A stretch of 64,000 bases of DNA from an uncultured Bacteroidales bacterium (GCA_900544535.1 UQVH01000001.1:1-64000), one strand, 5' to 3'; positions 20,099-28,743 are shown, counted from the first letter of the stretch. Notes: generated by a model not told the origin, from the sequence alone. Numbers and translations: made by a program.

Positions 20099-21310
20099 AT
20101 GGAAAAGAAAAAGACTCCCATCAAGGCCCCGAAGGACAAAGAGCTCGACCCGATGAAGGCGAAACTCAATGCCCTCAACCAGGCGCTTGGAAACATAGAG
20201 AAAAACTTTGGCCGCGGGGCAATCATGAAACTCGGCGATGAAAACATCGAGGATGTGGAAGTGATCCCCACCGGCTCCATCGGACTTAACTACGCCTTGG
20301 GCGTCGGCGGCTATCCGCGCGGCCGAATCATCGAGATCTACGGTCCGGAATCGTCAGGCAAGACGACCCTTGCCATCCATGCCATAGCCGAGGCTCAGAA
20401 AGCGGGCGGAATCGCCGCCATCATCGACGCCGAACATGCCTTCGACCGCTTCTATGCCGAGAAATTAGGCGTGGACGTCAACAACCTTTTCATGGCCCAG
20501 CCCGACAACGGCGAGCAGGCTTTGGAGATCGCCGAGCAGCTGATCCGCTCATCGGCTATCGACATACTCGTGATCGACTCCGTGGCCGCACTGACTCCCA
20601 AGAGCGAGATCGACGGCGATATGGGCGACAAGAACGTGGGTGTGCAGGCGCGTCTGATGTCGCAGGCCATGCGCAAGCTGACCGGCACCATCTCCCGCAC
20701 TAACACAACCTGTATATTCATCAATCAGCTGCGCGAGAAGATCGGCGTGATGTTCGGTCCGTCGGAAACGACCACCGGCGGCAACGCGCTGAAATTCTAT
20801 GCTTCGGTGCGCATCGACATCCGTCCGAGCACAGCGATAAAGGACGGCGACGACGTCCTCGGCAAGCTGACCAAGGTGAAGGTGGTGAAGAACAAGGTTG
20901 CGCCTCCATTCAAGCGTGCCGAATTCGACATCATGTTCGGCGAGGGCATCTCGCGCAGCGGCGAGATCATCGACCTGGGTGTAGATCTCGGTATCATCAA
21001 GAAGAGCGGCTCATGGTTCTCGTATAACGACACCAAACTTGCCCAGGGACGCGACGCGGCCAAGCGCGTGATCCGCGACAATCCTGAACTTGCCGACGAG
21101 CTGGAAGCCCTGATCATGGAGGCCCTCAAGGAGAAGGGGGGCAACCCCGCGGCCAGCAAGAAAAAAGCGGCCTCTGCCGACAAGAAAGGCGCCTCAAAGG
21201 ATAAGGATGATGCCGACGAACCCACAGCCGACGACATCAACGCCATTGCCGACGGCCTTTTTGACGACGAGGATCTCCCCGACGATTTCTCGATCGAAGA
21301 AGACATCTAA
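20099..21310 (+). CDS. recA: Recombinase RecA
   Basis: RecA, 403 residues, catalyses ATP-dependent strand exchange in homologous recombination and activates the SOS response. Walker A is GPESSGKTT (about residues 82-90), Walker B is ILVIDSVAAL, loop L1 has GVQARLMSQAMRKLT, and L2 has NQLREKIGVMFGPSETTTGGNALKFYASVR. The C-terminus is longer than in E. coli RecA, with a Lys-rich then acidic tail (DEPTADDINAIADGLFDDEDLPDDFSIEEDI). Isoleucine is almost always ATC here. It is followed by a convergent repeat cluster and metF. Confidence 0.98.
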   Translation: MEKKKTPIKAPKDKELDPMKAKLNALNQALGNIEKNFGRGAIMKLGDENIEDVEVIPTGSIGLNYALGVGGYPRGRIIEIYGPESSGKTTLAIHAIAEAQKAGGIAAIIDAEHAFDRFYAEKLGVDVNNLFMAQPDNGEQALEIAEQLIRSSAIDILVIDSVAALTPKSEIDGDMGDKNVGVQARLMSQAMRKLTGTISRTNTTCIFINQLREKIGVMFGPSETTTGGNALKFYASVRIDIRPSTAIKDGDDVLGKLTKVKVVKNKVAPPFKRAEFDIMFGEGISRSGEIIDLGVDLGIIKKSGSWFSYNDTKLAQGRDAAKRVIRDNPELADELEALIMEALKEKGGNPAASKKKAASADKKGASKDKDDADEPTADDINAIADGLFDDEDLPDDFSIEEDI

Positions 21311-21335
21311 GAGAAACACACACATACCGAAAAAT

Positions 21336-21478
21336 GTGCTGACGCGAACGGAATCACCCGCGTCAGCGGTTAAAAAGAACGTGCTGACGCACACGGGCCA
21401 CGCTGCCCACGTCAGCGGTCGAAAAGAATGTGCTGATGCACACAGGGCCCGCTCGGCCGCGTCAGCGGTCGGAAGAAT
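21336..21478. repeat. Three tandem 45-49 bp hairpin units downstream of recA
   Basis: Units start at 21336, 21381 and 21430. Each begins GTGCTGACGC or GTGCTGATGC and ends near the complementary CGTCAGCGG, followed by an A/G-rich spacer (AAAAGAAT-like). Each can fold into a hairpin by pairing GCTGACGC with GCGTCAGC-type ends. Related CGCGTCAGCGGTC units occur at 62060-62130. They resemble a repetitive extragenic palindrome family. Confidence 0.8.
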
Positions 21479-21479
21479 C

Positions 21480-21659
21480 CAGGCCACTGCAAGGGCGCCG
21501 TAGGTGTCCGCAGCTGTGGTAAAACAGGACATTACAATCAAAATGAAGCTCCGTAGGAGTGAAACAAGCTGATAAAGTTTCACTCCTACGGAGCTTTGTT
21601 TTCAAAAACGGATAAATAACCACAGCTGCGGACCGCGATGCGGCCCTTGCAGTGGCCTG
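21480..21659. repeat. Nested triple-palindrome repeat, copy 1
   Basis: Three inverted repeats are nested. Outer arm: CAGGCCACTGCAAGGGC (21480-21496) with its complement at 21643-21659. Middle arm: GTCCGCAGCTGTGGT (21506-21520) with 21619-21633. Inner arm: 20 bp beginning AAGCTCCGTAGG (21546-21565) with 21577-21596. All are perfect complements. A second copy at 62131-62311 keeps the arms and changes the spacers. It lies between the convergent recA and metF and could end transcription of both. Confidence 0.92.
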
Positions 21660-21719
21660 AAATCGCCGCACCGCTAACGCGGCGCCGACGCAACAGGAGG
21701 ATGTGACGGGTGCCCCGAA

Positions 21720-22673
21720 TCAATAGATCTCTTTTGCGACGCGGCGGACGGATTCGGAGGCCATGAGGGTGTAGAAGTGGATACTGGGCACTCCGCGGGC
21801 TATCAGTTCGCGACACTGGCCTATGCACCATTCCACGCCCACCTCGCGCACAGCCGCATCATCCTTGCACTTGCGCAGCTCCGAGGCAAACGGTTCGGGA
21901 ATGTCTGACCGGAACACGCGCGGAAGCACGTTGAGCTGGTTGGCGAAGACCACGGGCTTGATTCCGGGAATGATCGGCACGGTGATTCCGGCCTGACGGC
22001 AGCGGTCGACGAAGTCGAAATACTTGCTGTTGTCGAAAAACATCTGCGTCACCAAGTAACCGGCCCCGTTGTCGACCTTCTGCTTGGCATAATAGAGGTC
22101 AGAGTCCATGTTGGGGGCCTCCTCGTGCTTTTCGGGATAGCAGGCCATGCCGTAGCTGAAAGGGGTCTCGTTTGGCTCGAAACGCTCGCCGTCGGCATAG
22201 ATGCCGAGGTTGAAGTCATTGACCTGAGCCTGGAGATCGGTGGCATGGAGATTGATTTTCGACGGATCGTCGGACTTCTCAGGCCCCTTGATGTCGCCGC
22301 GGAGCAGCAGCAGGTCGTGGACGCCGAGGAAATTGAGGTCGATCAGGGCATATTCGGTCTCGTCGCGGGTGAAACCCTTACAGATGATATGCGGAACGGC
22401 GGTTATGCCGTATTTGTTCTGTATGGCCGAGGCTATCGCCACCGAACCGGGGCGCTTGCGCATCTTCTGCGGGCGGAAACTGCCGTCGGGCATCTCCTTG
22501 AAAATCATCTCGCTGTGGTGGGAGGTGATGTTGATATACTTCGGATCAAAATCGCGGAGTTTGTCGATGATGTTGTAGACTTTCTCGATGCTGTTGCCCT
22601 TGAGAGGAGGCAGAATCTCGAAAGAGAAAGCCGTGTGGCCGGGATTGGCCTTAAGATGATCAATTACTCTCAT
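21720..22673 (-). CDS. metF: 5,10-methylenetetrahydrofolate reductase
   Basis: 317 residues of the MetF/MTHFR TIM-barrel flavoenzyme, which reduces methylene-THF to methyl-THF for methionine synthesis. Family features include FSFEILPP (catalytic Glu region), YINITSHHSEM, VPHIICKGFTRDETEYAL, LLLLRGD, and the conserved GAGYLVTQMFFDN and IPGIKPV segments. It starts 66 bases after the Sel1-repeat gene with no own -7 element that I can find, so it may be co-transcribed. The convergent palindromic repeat lies 3' of it. Confidence 0.96.
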   Translation of the reverse strand: MRVIDHLKANPGHTAFSFEILPPLKGNSIEKVYNIIDKLRDFDPKYINITSHHSEMIFKEMPDGSFRPQKMRKRPGSVAIASAIQNKYGITAVPHIICKGFTRDETEYALIDLNFLGVHDLLLLRGDIKGPEKSDDPSKINLHATDLQAQVNDFNLGIYADGERFEPNETPFSYGMACYPEKHEEAPNMDSDLYYAKQKVDNGAGYLVTQMFFDNSKYFDFVDRCRQAGITVPIIPGIKPVVFANQLNVLPRVFRSDIPEPFASELRKCKDDAAVREVGVEWCIGQCRELIARGVPSIHFYTLMASESVRRVAKEIY

Positions 22674-22739
22674 ACGTGTGTACTATTTCTATTCTATATC
22701 CTATCTTTATTCTATCTCTGTTCTGCAATTTCAATCATC

Positions 22740-24014
22740 TCAGCGACGTGTCCATCTGCCGAGCCCGAATAGGCGCCGTCGGAAAAGTGCCTTGTTGGAT
22801 GACGCCTCCCTGCATCCGCGGACTATCGCCTTGTCAAAATATCCGATGGCCAGGTCGATGTTCTCGCCGGTGCCGCGGCCAAATCCGTAGGCCACGCCGA
22901 GAGCGTTGAGCACAAGGCCGCACAGAGGGTCCTGAAGCTCGTCGGCATGGGGTCCGGCTTCGGAGAGGTAACGGAAGGCCTGCGAGTCGTCCCGCGACGT
23001 TCCCAGACCGTTCTGAAAGAGGATTCCCAACACTGCGGCCGTCTGCCGGGAAATTTCCTCCGTGCATTCCTCATTGCTGCGGGCCATAGTCACCCAGCGG
23101 TAGGCCTGAGCATAGTCGCACGAGAGATTGCCGCGTCCCTCGAAATAGAAATTTCCCACCTGGAACTGGGCTTTCGGATGGCCTTCGCGGGCGGCGAGCA
23201 GATAGCACTCGAAGGCCTTGTCGAGATCCTCGTCGACACCGTAGCCGCGACCGTAGCAGCAACCGACCTCGTAGGCCGACCGCTGGTCGCCGAGTTCTAC
23301 GGCCCGGCGATAGTATTCGAACGCATGAACGTCGTCGTACTCCTCTTCAAGCCACCGGCCGTAGTCGTTGCAGAGCAGCGGATCGCCGCTGTCGGCAAGC
23401 ATCTCCATGTGTTCCTCAAACACGCTGCTGTCCATGTCGGTCAGACCGGACTGATAGATAGTGCGGTAGTTGGCAAAACCGTAGCTCAGACCGGCTTCGA
23501 ACGACTGCTGGTAATAGTCGGCCGCTATGGGATAGGCATAGCGCTTGTAGTCGGTCTCGGTGGCGAATTCACCGGCCTTTTCGGGATCTACACGGCGGTA
23601 ATCACCCCAGAACATGACGTTGCCGATCATGTAGAGGCAGAAGGCATCACCGTCTTCAGCCTGACCCAGAACCTCGTCATAGGCCTCCCGAAGCGACCCG
23701 AATGGCATCACCTCGCAGACATCAGTCGAAAGCAAGCCGCTGCACAGAGCGCAGAGCACTGCCGAAGCACTGCCGAGCTTCACGGCCTTTTCAAGCAGCC
23801 TGGCAGCCAAAGCCTCGTCAACCGGGAATCCCGCTCCGCTCCAGACATATCTTTTGCCCAGATGACAGCGGGCAAAATAGCAGATGGCGTCAGCGTCTCC
23901 GGCCTCGGAGGCCCTGCGCAGTATCTCATAGCCCTCGCGCATCTGGCGGGGACTATGGCTCAGCCATATTTTCTGGATAGCTCTCGCTACTTCGGTTGAG
24001 TATCGTCCGTTCAT
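22740..24014 (-). CDS. Sel1-like (TPR) repeat protein
   Basis: 424 residues built from Sel1-like repeats, for example AFEYYRRAVELGDQRSAYEVGCCYGRGYGVDEDLDKAFECYLLAAREGHPKAQFQVGNFYFEGRG and ALGVAYGFGRGTGENIDLAIGYFDKAI. No signal peptide is evident, so it is probably a cytoplasmic scaffold for protein-protein contacts. Sel1 proteins occur in signalling and stress pathways, but nothing here fixes a partner. The promoter element at 24073-24080 may serve both this gene and metF. Confidence 0.85.
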   Translation of the reverse strand: MNGRYSTEVARAIQKIWLSHSPRQMREGYEILRRASEAGDADAICYFARCHLGKRYVWSGAGFPVDEALAARLLEKAVKLGSASAVLCALCSGLLSTDVCEVMPFGSLREAYDEVLGQAEDGDAFCLYMIGNVMFWGDYRRVDPEKAGEFATETDYKRYAYPIAADYYQQSFEAGLSYGFANYRTIYQSGLTDMDSSVFEEHMEMLADSGDPLLCNDYGRWLEEEYDDVHAFEYYRRAVELGDQRSAYEVGCCYGRGYGVDEDLDKAFECYLLAAREGHPKAQFQVGNFYFEGRGNLSCDYAQAYRWVTMARSNEECTEEISRQTAAVLGILFQNGLGTSRDDSQAFRYLSEAGPHADELQDPLCGLVLNALGVAYGFGRGTGENIDLAIGYFDKAIVRGCREASSNKALFRRRLFGLGRWTRR

Positions 24015-24072
24015 ACGTGTGTGAGTTCAGCAGTTATTTATTGCACCGGGTAAATGTGTCGTTCAATTCTGA

Positions 24073-24080
24073 CAAAATTA
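24073..24080 (-). promoter_or_regulatory. -7 promoter element of the Sel1-metF unit
   Basis: The reverse strand reads TAATTTTG, 59 bases before the Sel1 gene. Confidence 0.5.
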
Positions 24081-24167
24081 CTAAAATCCCCACGTCTGAC
24101 GAACTCCTGAGCCATAATCCTGCACGTTTGTAACCGAATTTTCACAGCTGTAACCGCATTGCAACAT

Positions 24168-24198
24168 CGCCCCGCCTCCAGCAGTTGGAGACGGGGCG
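24168..24198 (-). terminator. Hairpin after the small membrane-protein cluster
   Basis: CGCCCCG-CTCCA (from 24168) pairs with TGGAG-CGGGGCG around a short loop. It lies 10 bases 3' of the 24208-24732 stop. No strong T-run follows on the minus strand, so it is a moderate call. Confidence 0.5.
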
Positions 24199-24207
24199 AC
24201 CGTTCAG

Positions 24208-24732
24208 TTAGAGCGGGCTTATCTCAGCTAAACCGAAACATGGCAAGAGCAGATAGACAGCGCCGATTATACAGATCCCGACAATCCCGTCAACAACGGA
24301 TGCCACTCGACTGTTTTTGATCCATTGCTTACTCTTCCAGTGGGTCCAATATAGAAGCGGAACATCAATACATGCCCAGATGACAGCCGTAAAAGATCCG
24401 CTGTCAAATATCTTATCCAGCCCGATGAAAGCAGCTGAAAGTATTATAATACCGATTTCGCAAATCATAATCTTAAGACATATGGCGTTCCGCAACTTAT
24501 CGAATCTCGATTTTTCTGCCATAGTCTCAGGGCTACTCGTCCGCTCGACGAGATAAGCGGTCAAGACTGGCCGTCCAAAAATGATTGTTATGATCAGCAC
24601 ACTAACGATAATGACACACAGTTTCAAAATATTTTCTACGACATCTGTTTCTGTATTAGGTTCATATTCTGAACAGGAAGAGAACAGGAGTCCAGTCAAG
24701 ACTCCCAAAAGGACAAGTTTTTTCATTTGCAT
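24208..24732 (-). CDS. Membrane lipoprotein, larger member of duplicated module (copy 2)
   Basis: 174 residues. It begins with a lipoprotein signal (MKKLVLLGVLTGLLFSSC) and then has about four hydrophobic segments (NILKLCVIIVSVLIITIIFG, ICLKIMICEIGIIILSAAFIGLDKIF, FTAVIWACIDVPLLYW, VDGIVGICIIGAVYLLLPCFGLAEISPL). It is a diverged paralogue of the 25152-25568 product: shared traits are ...IFxxxxFTxVxxAxxxxPL and the C-terminal LLLxxxGLAE. The combination of a lipobox with several membrane helices is odd. Function is unknown. A -7 element lies at 24765-24772. Confidence 0.75.
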   Translation of the reverse strand: MQMKKLVLLGVLTGLLFSSCSEYEPNTETDVVENILKLCVIIVSVLIITIIFGRPVLTAYLVERTSSPETMAEKSRFDKLRNAICLKIMICEIGIIILSAAFIGLDKIFDSGSFTAVIWACIDVPLLYWTHWKSKQWIKNSRVASVVDGIVGICIIGAVYLLLPCFGLAEISPL

Positions 24733-24764
24733 AATGTTTTAATGAATTATTAAATTATTCAATG

Positions 24765-24772
24765 CAAAATTA
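24765..24772 (-). promoter_or_regulatory. -7 promoter element of the 24208-24732 gene
   Basis: The reverse strand reads TAATTTTG. The flanking bases resemble those around 25602-25609, so the promoter was duplicated with the gene. Confidence 0.55.
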
Positions 24773-24935
24773 GGTCTTCACAGACATAAAACTGTTGTCT
24801 TTTCAATATTTCATTTGGTTTATAAAAGTCATAAAGCGCTATCTATCAAGCATGATTGTGTTAATTCATCGCCAATTGTTGTTTTTTATGCCATCCACCT
24901 GTATCACCGTCTTTAAATAAGACAGAAGAGCATCT

Positions 24936-25136
24936 TCACGCAAGTGTGCCTTCAAAAATCCAGTCCATTACAAGCACAAATCCAAAACAGAAGACAACCC
25001 AGATCAAAAGGGTGAGCAAATAATATAGATATGGGCTTTTACAACGACTCTTAATTATCGGCTCTATATACCAAATTATAAATAACGACGGTATCAGACT
25101 TATAATTATACCGACACATTCTTGATCATTAGACAT
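24936..25136 (-). CDS. Small membrane protein, IEP-motif member of duplicated module (copy 2)
   Basis: 66 residues with two hydrophobic segments (IIISLIPSLFIIWYI and YLLTLLIWVVFCFGFVLVMDWIF) around a basic stretch IEPIIKSRCKSPY. It is paralogous to the 65-residue product at 25712-25909, which has YIEPKIKSRYKKRLHRY in the same place and the same WIF ending. It starts 15 bases after the stop of the copy-1 larger gene. Unknown function; I see no match to a named family. Confidence 0.7.
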   Translation of the reverse strand: MSNDQECVGIIISLIPSLFIIWYIEPIIKSRCKSPYLYYLLTLLIWVVFCFGFVLVMDWIFEGTLA

Positions 25137-25151
25137 CGGACTCCACTATTT

Positions 25152-25568
25152 TTATAATTCTGCGAAACCCAGGGAGGTAAGCAGGAAATAGATCAGCACT
25201 ATCAGAGCCAATCCGCCAATATGACTGACGGCTTCCCTTGACAATTTCTTCCGGATCAGGCGCTTCATCCAGTGGTCAAAGGCTATTCCGAGGGGAGTGG
25301 AAAGACTCGCGCAGACAACGATTGTAAAGTATTTGTTGTGGAAAATCCGGTCTGTGCCTACAAGGAAGCCCGTACCGAGAATAACGGCTGCGTCCACAAC
25401 AACACAGAGCAGGATGGTCATCCACAACAGTTTGCGGACATTGATCGTCTCACCATGTTCAGCAATTACCCTCTCCGCTCTCAGCAGTCCGGTCCTTAAA
25501 ATCGGTCCGCAGACCAAAAGCATCAGGCAGACGCACAGCGCAGTTATTAAAAACAGATTATAAGCCAT
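25152..25568 (-). CDS. Membrane protein, larger member of duplicated module (copy 1)
   Basis: 138 residues with about four membrane segments (LFLITALCVCLMLLVCGPIL, LLWMTILLCVVVDAAVILGTGFLVG, FTIVVCASLSTPLGIAF, GGLALIVLIYFLLTSLGFAEL). It is homologous to the 24208-24732 product but lacks that protein's lipobox extension. Basic residues lie between the last helices (MKRLIRKKLSREAV). It has its own -7 element and the small IEP-motif gene upstream, the same order as in copy 2. Confidence 0.72.
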   Translation of the reverse strand: MAYNLFLITALCVCLMLLVCGPILRTGLLRAERVIAEHGETINVRKLLWMTILLCVVVDAAVILGTGFLVGTDRIFHNKYFTIVVCASLSTPLGIAFDHWMKRLIRKKLSREAVSHIGGLALIVLIYFLLTSLGFAEL

Positions 25569-25601
25569 AACTTTTGAATGAAATAATTTAGTTTCTCATT
25601 G

Positions 25602-25609
25602 CAAAATTA
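25602..25609 (-). promoter_or_regulatory. -7 promoter element of the 25152-25568 gene
   Basis: The reverse strand reads TAATTTTG. Upstream bases (a TTTTTTCAATATTTATCTTGG-like tract near 25637) resemble those of the paralogous gene near 24800. Confidence 0.55.
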
Positions 25610-25711
25610 CCTAATTATCCTACCCGACCCCCTTGTTTTTTCAATATTTATCTTGGTTTTCACGCGCTTTAAACGGCTGATTTTCAAGCGTAACAATGTT
25701 AAATAAATTCA

Positions 25712-25909
25712 TCATTCTGTCTTCCAGTCAAAGATCCACAACAGCAGAAGAAAAACGACCGCAAAATTGACGGCCTCAACCAAAAAGATGGCGGCATAGC
25801 GATGGAGCCGCTTTTTATATCGCGATTTGATTTTAGGCTCGATGTAGTGTGTAATAAATTCAGCCGGCACCATGCTGAGAGCGGCGTTTATCCAGATAAA
25901 ATCACTCAT
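25712..25909 (-). CDS. Small membrane protein, IEP-motif member of duplicated module (copy 1)
   Basis: 65 residues: an N-terminal hydrophobic stretch (WINAALSMVPAEFITHY), the basic IEPKIKSRYKKRLHRY segment, and a C-terminal membrane helix (FLVEAVNFAVVFLLLLWIFDW). It is the paralogue of 24936-25136. It begins 48 bases after the lipoprotein regulator gene, so it may belong to that transcript. Confidence 0.68.
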   Translation of the reverse strand: MSDFIWINAALSMVPAEFITHYIEPKIKSRYKKRLHRYAAIFLVEAVNFAVVFLLLLWIFDWKTE

Positions 25910-25957
25910 AACGACAGGTTGATATAATTGTTCGGTTAATAATTTGACTGAATAAAA

Positions 25958-26725
25958 TTACAGATATTCCAGATAGGCGCTGATGGCCGAGGGATCAGGC
26001 AACTGGCGGATCTTGGTTTTGAGGCGGCGCTTGCGGTTGTAGACCGACTCGATTTTTTCGGCTTTCAGAAATACGGCGATAGCCGTGCTTGAAAATCCGA
26101 GGATCGAGTAGAGAAAGAGCTTGTAATCGTCGGCTTTCAGATCGGGAAGATCGCGGCGGAAACGCTCCATGACGCCGGACTGATAGCGGTTGACGGTTTC
26201 TTCAAGTTCAGCAATCCGGTCGGCAGACGAAAGGCGCTCGACAAGTTCGACGGCCTCGTTCGAGAGATTTTTGCGGGTCTGAGGAGAGGATTTTTCGTAA
26301 TACTCGCGGCATTTTTCGTCCATTACGCGATATTCCTTGGTCAGCAGCTCGCGCAACAGGCTGTTGACCGCCGCGCTGTCGCGCTGACGGAGTTCGGTGA
26401 TCTCACGTATGTTCTGACCGATCTGAAAATAATATTCGTCACGACGCAATTTGCGCCTGTACAAGATGATCCCAAAGGCCACGGCACCGGAAAGGTAAAT
26501 GACTTCAAGGGCTATCGTGAGACGGCGGATCATCCGCGAATGAGCGGCGCGTGTCTCGGTCAGCTCCCGCCGCAGACTTTCGATATCCATCGACTGTTGC
26601 TCCGGAGTGAGGGCGCCGGAATTTTCATCAGGCGCGCAAGAGACCATCCCGACCAACAGAAGCAGACAGATCAAGAACAGACGGAAACGTTTCAATAGTG
26701 ATATTTCGGCAGACGTCAAGCACAT
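25958..26725 (-). CDS. Lipoprotein with coiled coil and C-terminal LuxR-like helix-turn-helix
   Basis: About 255 residues. It has a lipoprotein-like signal (FRLFLICLLLLVGMVSC), a second membrane helix (LTIALEVIYLSGAVAFGIILYRR), a coiled-coil region (residues about 110-195) and an end that resembles the helix-turn-helix of Bacteroidales TPR-type regulators (DDYKLFLYSILGFSSTAIAVFLKAEKIESVYNRKRRLKTKIR). The long N-terminal TPR domain of those regulators is missing, so this is a short version. The frame extends to 27043 into the neighbouring gene, but the ATG at 26725 just after the -7 element (26734-26741) is the real start. That spacing predicts an almost leaderless mRNA. Confidence 0.72.
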   Translation of the reverse strand: MCLTSAEISLLKRFRLFLICLLLLVGMVSCAPDENSGALTPEQQSMDIESLRRELTETRAAHSRMIRRLTIALEVIYLSGAVAFGIILYRRKLRRDEYYFQIGQNIREITELRQRDSAAVNSLLRELLTKEYRVMDEKCREYYEKSSPQTRKNLSNEAVELVERLSSADRIAELEETVNRYQSGVMERFRRDLPDLKADDYKLFLYSILGFSSTAIAVFLKAEKIESVYNRKRRLKTKIRQLPDPSAISAYLEYL

Positions 26726-26733
26726 ATCGGTTG

Positions 26734-26741
26734 CAAAATTA
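26734..26741 (-). promoter_or_regulatory. -7 promoter element of the lipoprotein regulator
   Basis: The reverse strand reads TAATTTTG only 8 bases before the ATG, so the transcript probably starts at or next to the start codon. Confidence 0.55.
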
Positions 26742-26799
26742 CGAATAGATTTCCAAATACAGAAATCTTTCTGTGTAGAACCCCGTAGGGATTCGGGAG

Positions 26800-27741
26800 T
26801 CAGATCAGACGGCGGACTAAGGGGAAGAGGTGCAGGCGCAGGAGGGTTTTCACGAGGGCTTCGCCGGGACCGGTGCTGCGGTGGGCGGAGAAAGAGGCGC
26901 GGACGAGGGGATGGCGGAGGGTCTGACGGGCCGAACAGTCGTCGGAAAAGCGCAGGAAGCGCAGGATCAGCGCCATGTATTGCGGATAGATCAGGCGGTC
27001 GACATCGCGGCTCAGCGAGAGGTCGAAACGGTCGCGCAGCCAACGGTGAAGTTCTTCGTAGTTGCCGACTGCTTCCATATCGGCCCGCGAGGTTTCGGAA
27101 CCGAGGCGGTGGACGTAGTGATAGGTGGCTTTGTCAGCCATGCTGACCGAGCGGCACAGTTCGAGGTAGCGGAAGTTGAAGCTGACGTCTTCAAGCAGCC
27201 TGAGCGGCGGGAAACGCAGCCGGGCGGAGCGGATCAGCGGCAGAGAGTATAGCTTGCCGACGGGGGGATTGAAGGCCCCTCCGCTCAGCGAGGCGAGGAA
27301 GCCGGGATTGTCCCAGAACGAGGTGAAGCGCCGCGCGGTGAGCTTCTGGGACTCGGTGCGCCCGTCGGGCCAGTGATGACAGAGCGCCGTGACGGCAAGA
27401 TCGCCTCCGGCTGCAAGGAGCGCGGACAGATAATCGGGATCTACATAGTCGTCGGAGTCCACGAAGCAGACGTGAGAGGCATCCGCGGAGCAATTGTCGA
27501 GTCCGAAATTGCGCGCCGAGGCGGGACCGCCGTTCTCCTTTGAAAGAACCCGCACACGCGGGTCGGTGAATGAGTGGGCCACTGAGAGGGTGGAGTCCGT
27601 CGAGCCGTCGTCGACAATCAGCAGTTCGAAGGCCTCGTAATCCTGCGCAAGTATGCTCTCCACGCAGGGGTGCAGAGTCGCGGCGCAGTTGTAGGCCGGG
27701 ACGATTACCGATATGAGCGAACGGGCGGACATGGAACTCAC
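26800..27741 (-). CDS. Family 2 glycosyltransferase
   Basis: 313 residues with the GT-A fold of family GT2: ISVIVPAYNCAATLHPCVESILAQDYEAFELLIVDDGSTDST at the N-terminus and the metal-binding FVDSDDYVDPDYL (DxD-type) near residue 100. The acceptor-side C-terminal half is variable. It lies 15 bases after another GT2 gene, and both follow wbqC and lepB. Such genes usually act in surface polysaccharide or LPS assembly; donor and acceptor are unknown. An alternative ATG lies three codons inside. Confidence 0.92.
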   Translation of the reverse strand: MSSMSARSLISVIVPAYNCAATLHPCVESILAQDYEAFELLIVDDGSTDSTLSVAHSFTDPRVRVLSKENGGPASARNFGLDNCSADASHVCFVDSDDYVDPDYLSALLAAGGDLAVTALCHHWPDGRTESQKLTARRFTSFWDNPGFLASLSGGAFNPPVGKLYSLPLIRSARLRFPPLRLLEDVSFNFRYLELCRSVSMADKATYHYVHRLGSETSRADMEAVGNYEELHRWLRDRFDLSLSRDVDRLIYPQYMALILRFLRFSDDCSARQTLRHPLVRASFSAHRSTGPGEALVKTLLRLHLFPLVRRLI

Positions 27742-27756
27742 AGCGTTAAGAGATGG

Positions 27757-28743
27757 TCAGAGATAAATCAGTTTGAAAAGACGCTCATAGAGCGTCCACC
27801 AGTGCAGACAGCCGCAGAAATCGAAGAAAAACGGCAGATTGGGCCGGTACGTCGCCGGAGAAAGTCGGCGGCGGATGGTATCGTAACAACTGTAACGGAT
27901 CTTGCGGGTCAGAGTCGGCGAGGTGCTGCGGGCATCGCGCGACAGTGTGGCCAGGAGCCCGTCGAGATAGTGCGACTCGACCTTCCGGCGGATTTCCGGC
28001 CTGTCGAAGTCCCCCGCCGAGACAACGTCTAAAAAACGGTTCAGCCCGGCGAGGCGCGAGGCGGCCGATGCGGAGAATGCCAGCGACGAATGGTCGGCGC
28101 TGCGGACGTAGAAATAGCCGGATTCCGGAGAGAGATGGCAGAGGCTCACAAGGCGGAAATAGGAGAAACAGAAGATGCCGTCCTCGCCGAAAGTGATGTC
28201 GCGGTCGAAACGCAGTCCGGCTGAGCCGAGGATGTCGCGCCGGAAAAGTTTACCCCAGACAAAGCCTAAGGAATAGGCGCTGAAAGCCGCAAGCATCTCT
28301 TCCGTCCGGCATATGCCTCCGCTGCCAGGAAGAGGCTTTCCCTCCAACACGTCGACAGGCTGCGGCTGCGAGCCGGGATTGACCACCGAATAGCCTGAGA
28401 TCGAAAATTCGGCGTCCTCGGCACCTGTCAGGAGATCGGCCAGATAGCCGGGAGCCACATAGTCGTCGGCATCGACGAACGTCAGCCATTTTCCCTGCGC
28501 CGCCTCTATCCCGCAGTTGCGGGCTGCGGAGACTCCGCCGTGGCCTGGAGTCAGAAGCCGCACACGCTGATCGCGGGCGGCATAGTCGCCGACCACTTCC
28601 CGCGAGCCGTCCGAACTGCCGTCGTCAACGGCTATAAGTTCGAAATCGGCGAATGTCTGGGCAAGCAGACTGTCGATACAGCGCCGGAGAGTGGTTTCCG
28701 CATTATAGACGGGAATGATTATGGAGACAATAGGAAATGGCAT
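27757..28743 (-). CDS. Family 2 glycosyltransferase
   Basis: 328 residues, GT2 family: VSIIIPVYNAETTLRRCIDSLLAQTFADFELIAVDDGSSDGS, GGVSAARNCGIEAAQGKWLTFVDADDYVAPGYL, and FDRDITFGEDGIFCF (catalytic ED motif). It is a clear paralogue of the downstream GT2 gene and probably acts in the same cell-surface glycan pathway. It starts 55 bases after wbqC's stop. Confidence 0.93.
   Translation of the reverse strand: MPFPIVSIIIPVYNAETTLRRCIDSLLAQTFADFELIAVDDGSSDGSREVVGDYAARDQRVRLLTPGHGGVSAARNCGIEAAQGKWLTFVDADDYVAPGYLADLLTGAEDAEFSISGYSVVNPGSQPQPVDVLEGKPLPGSGGICRTEEMLAAFSAYSLGFVWGKLFRRDILGSAGLRFDRDITFGEDGIFCFSYFRLVSLCHLSPESGYFYVRSADHSSLAFSASAASRLAGLNRFLDVVSAGDFDRPEIRRKVESHYLDGLLATLSRDARSTSPTLTRKIRYSCYDTIRRRLSPATYRPNLPFFFDFCGCLHWWTLYERLFKLIYL

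Noticed and set aside
21336..21478. Tandem repeats after recA as a CRISPR array
   Set aside because: Units are contiguous, imperfect and each palindromic, without unique spacers or cas genes.
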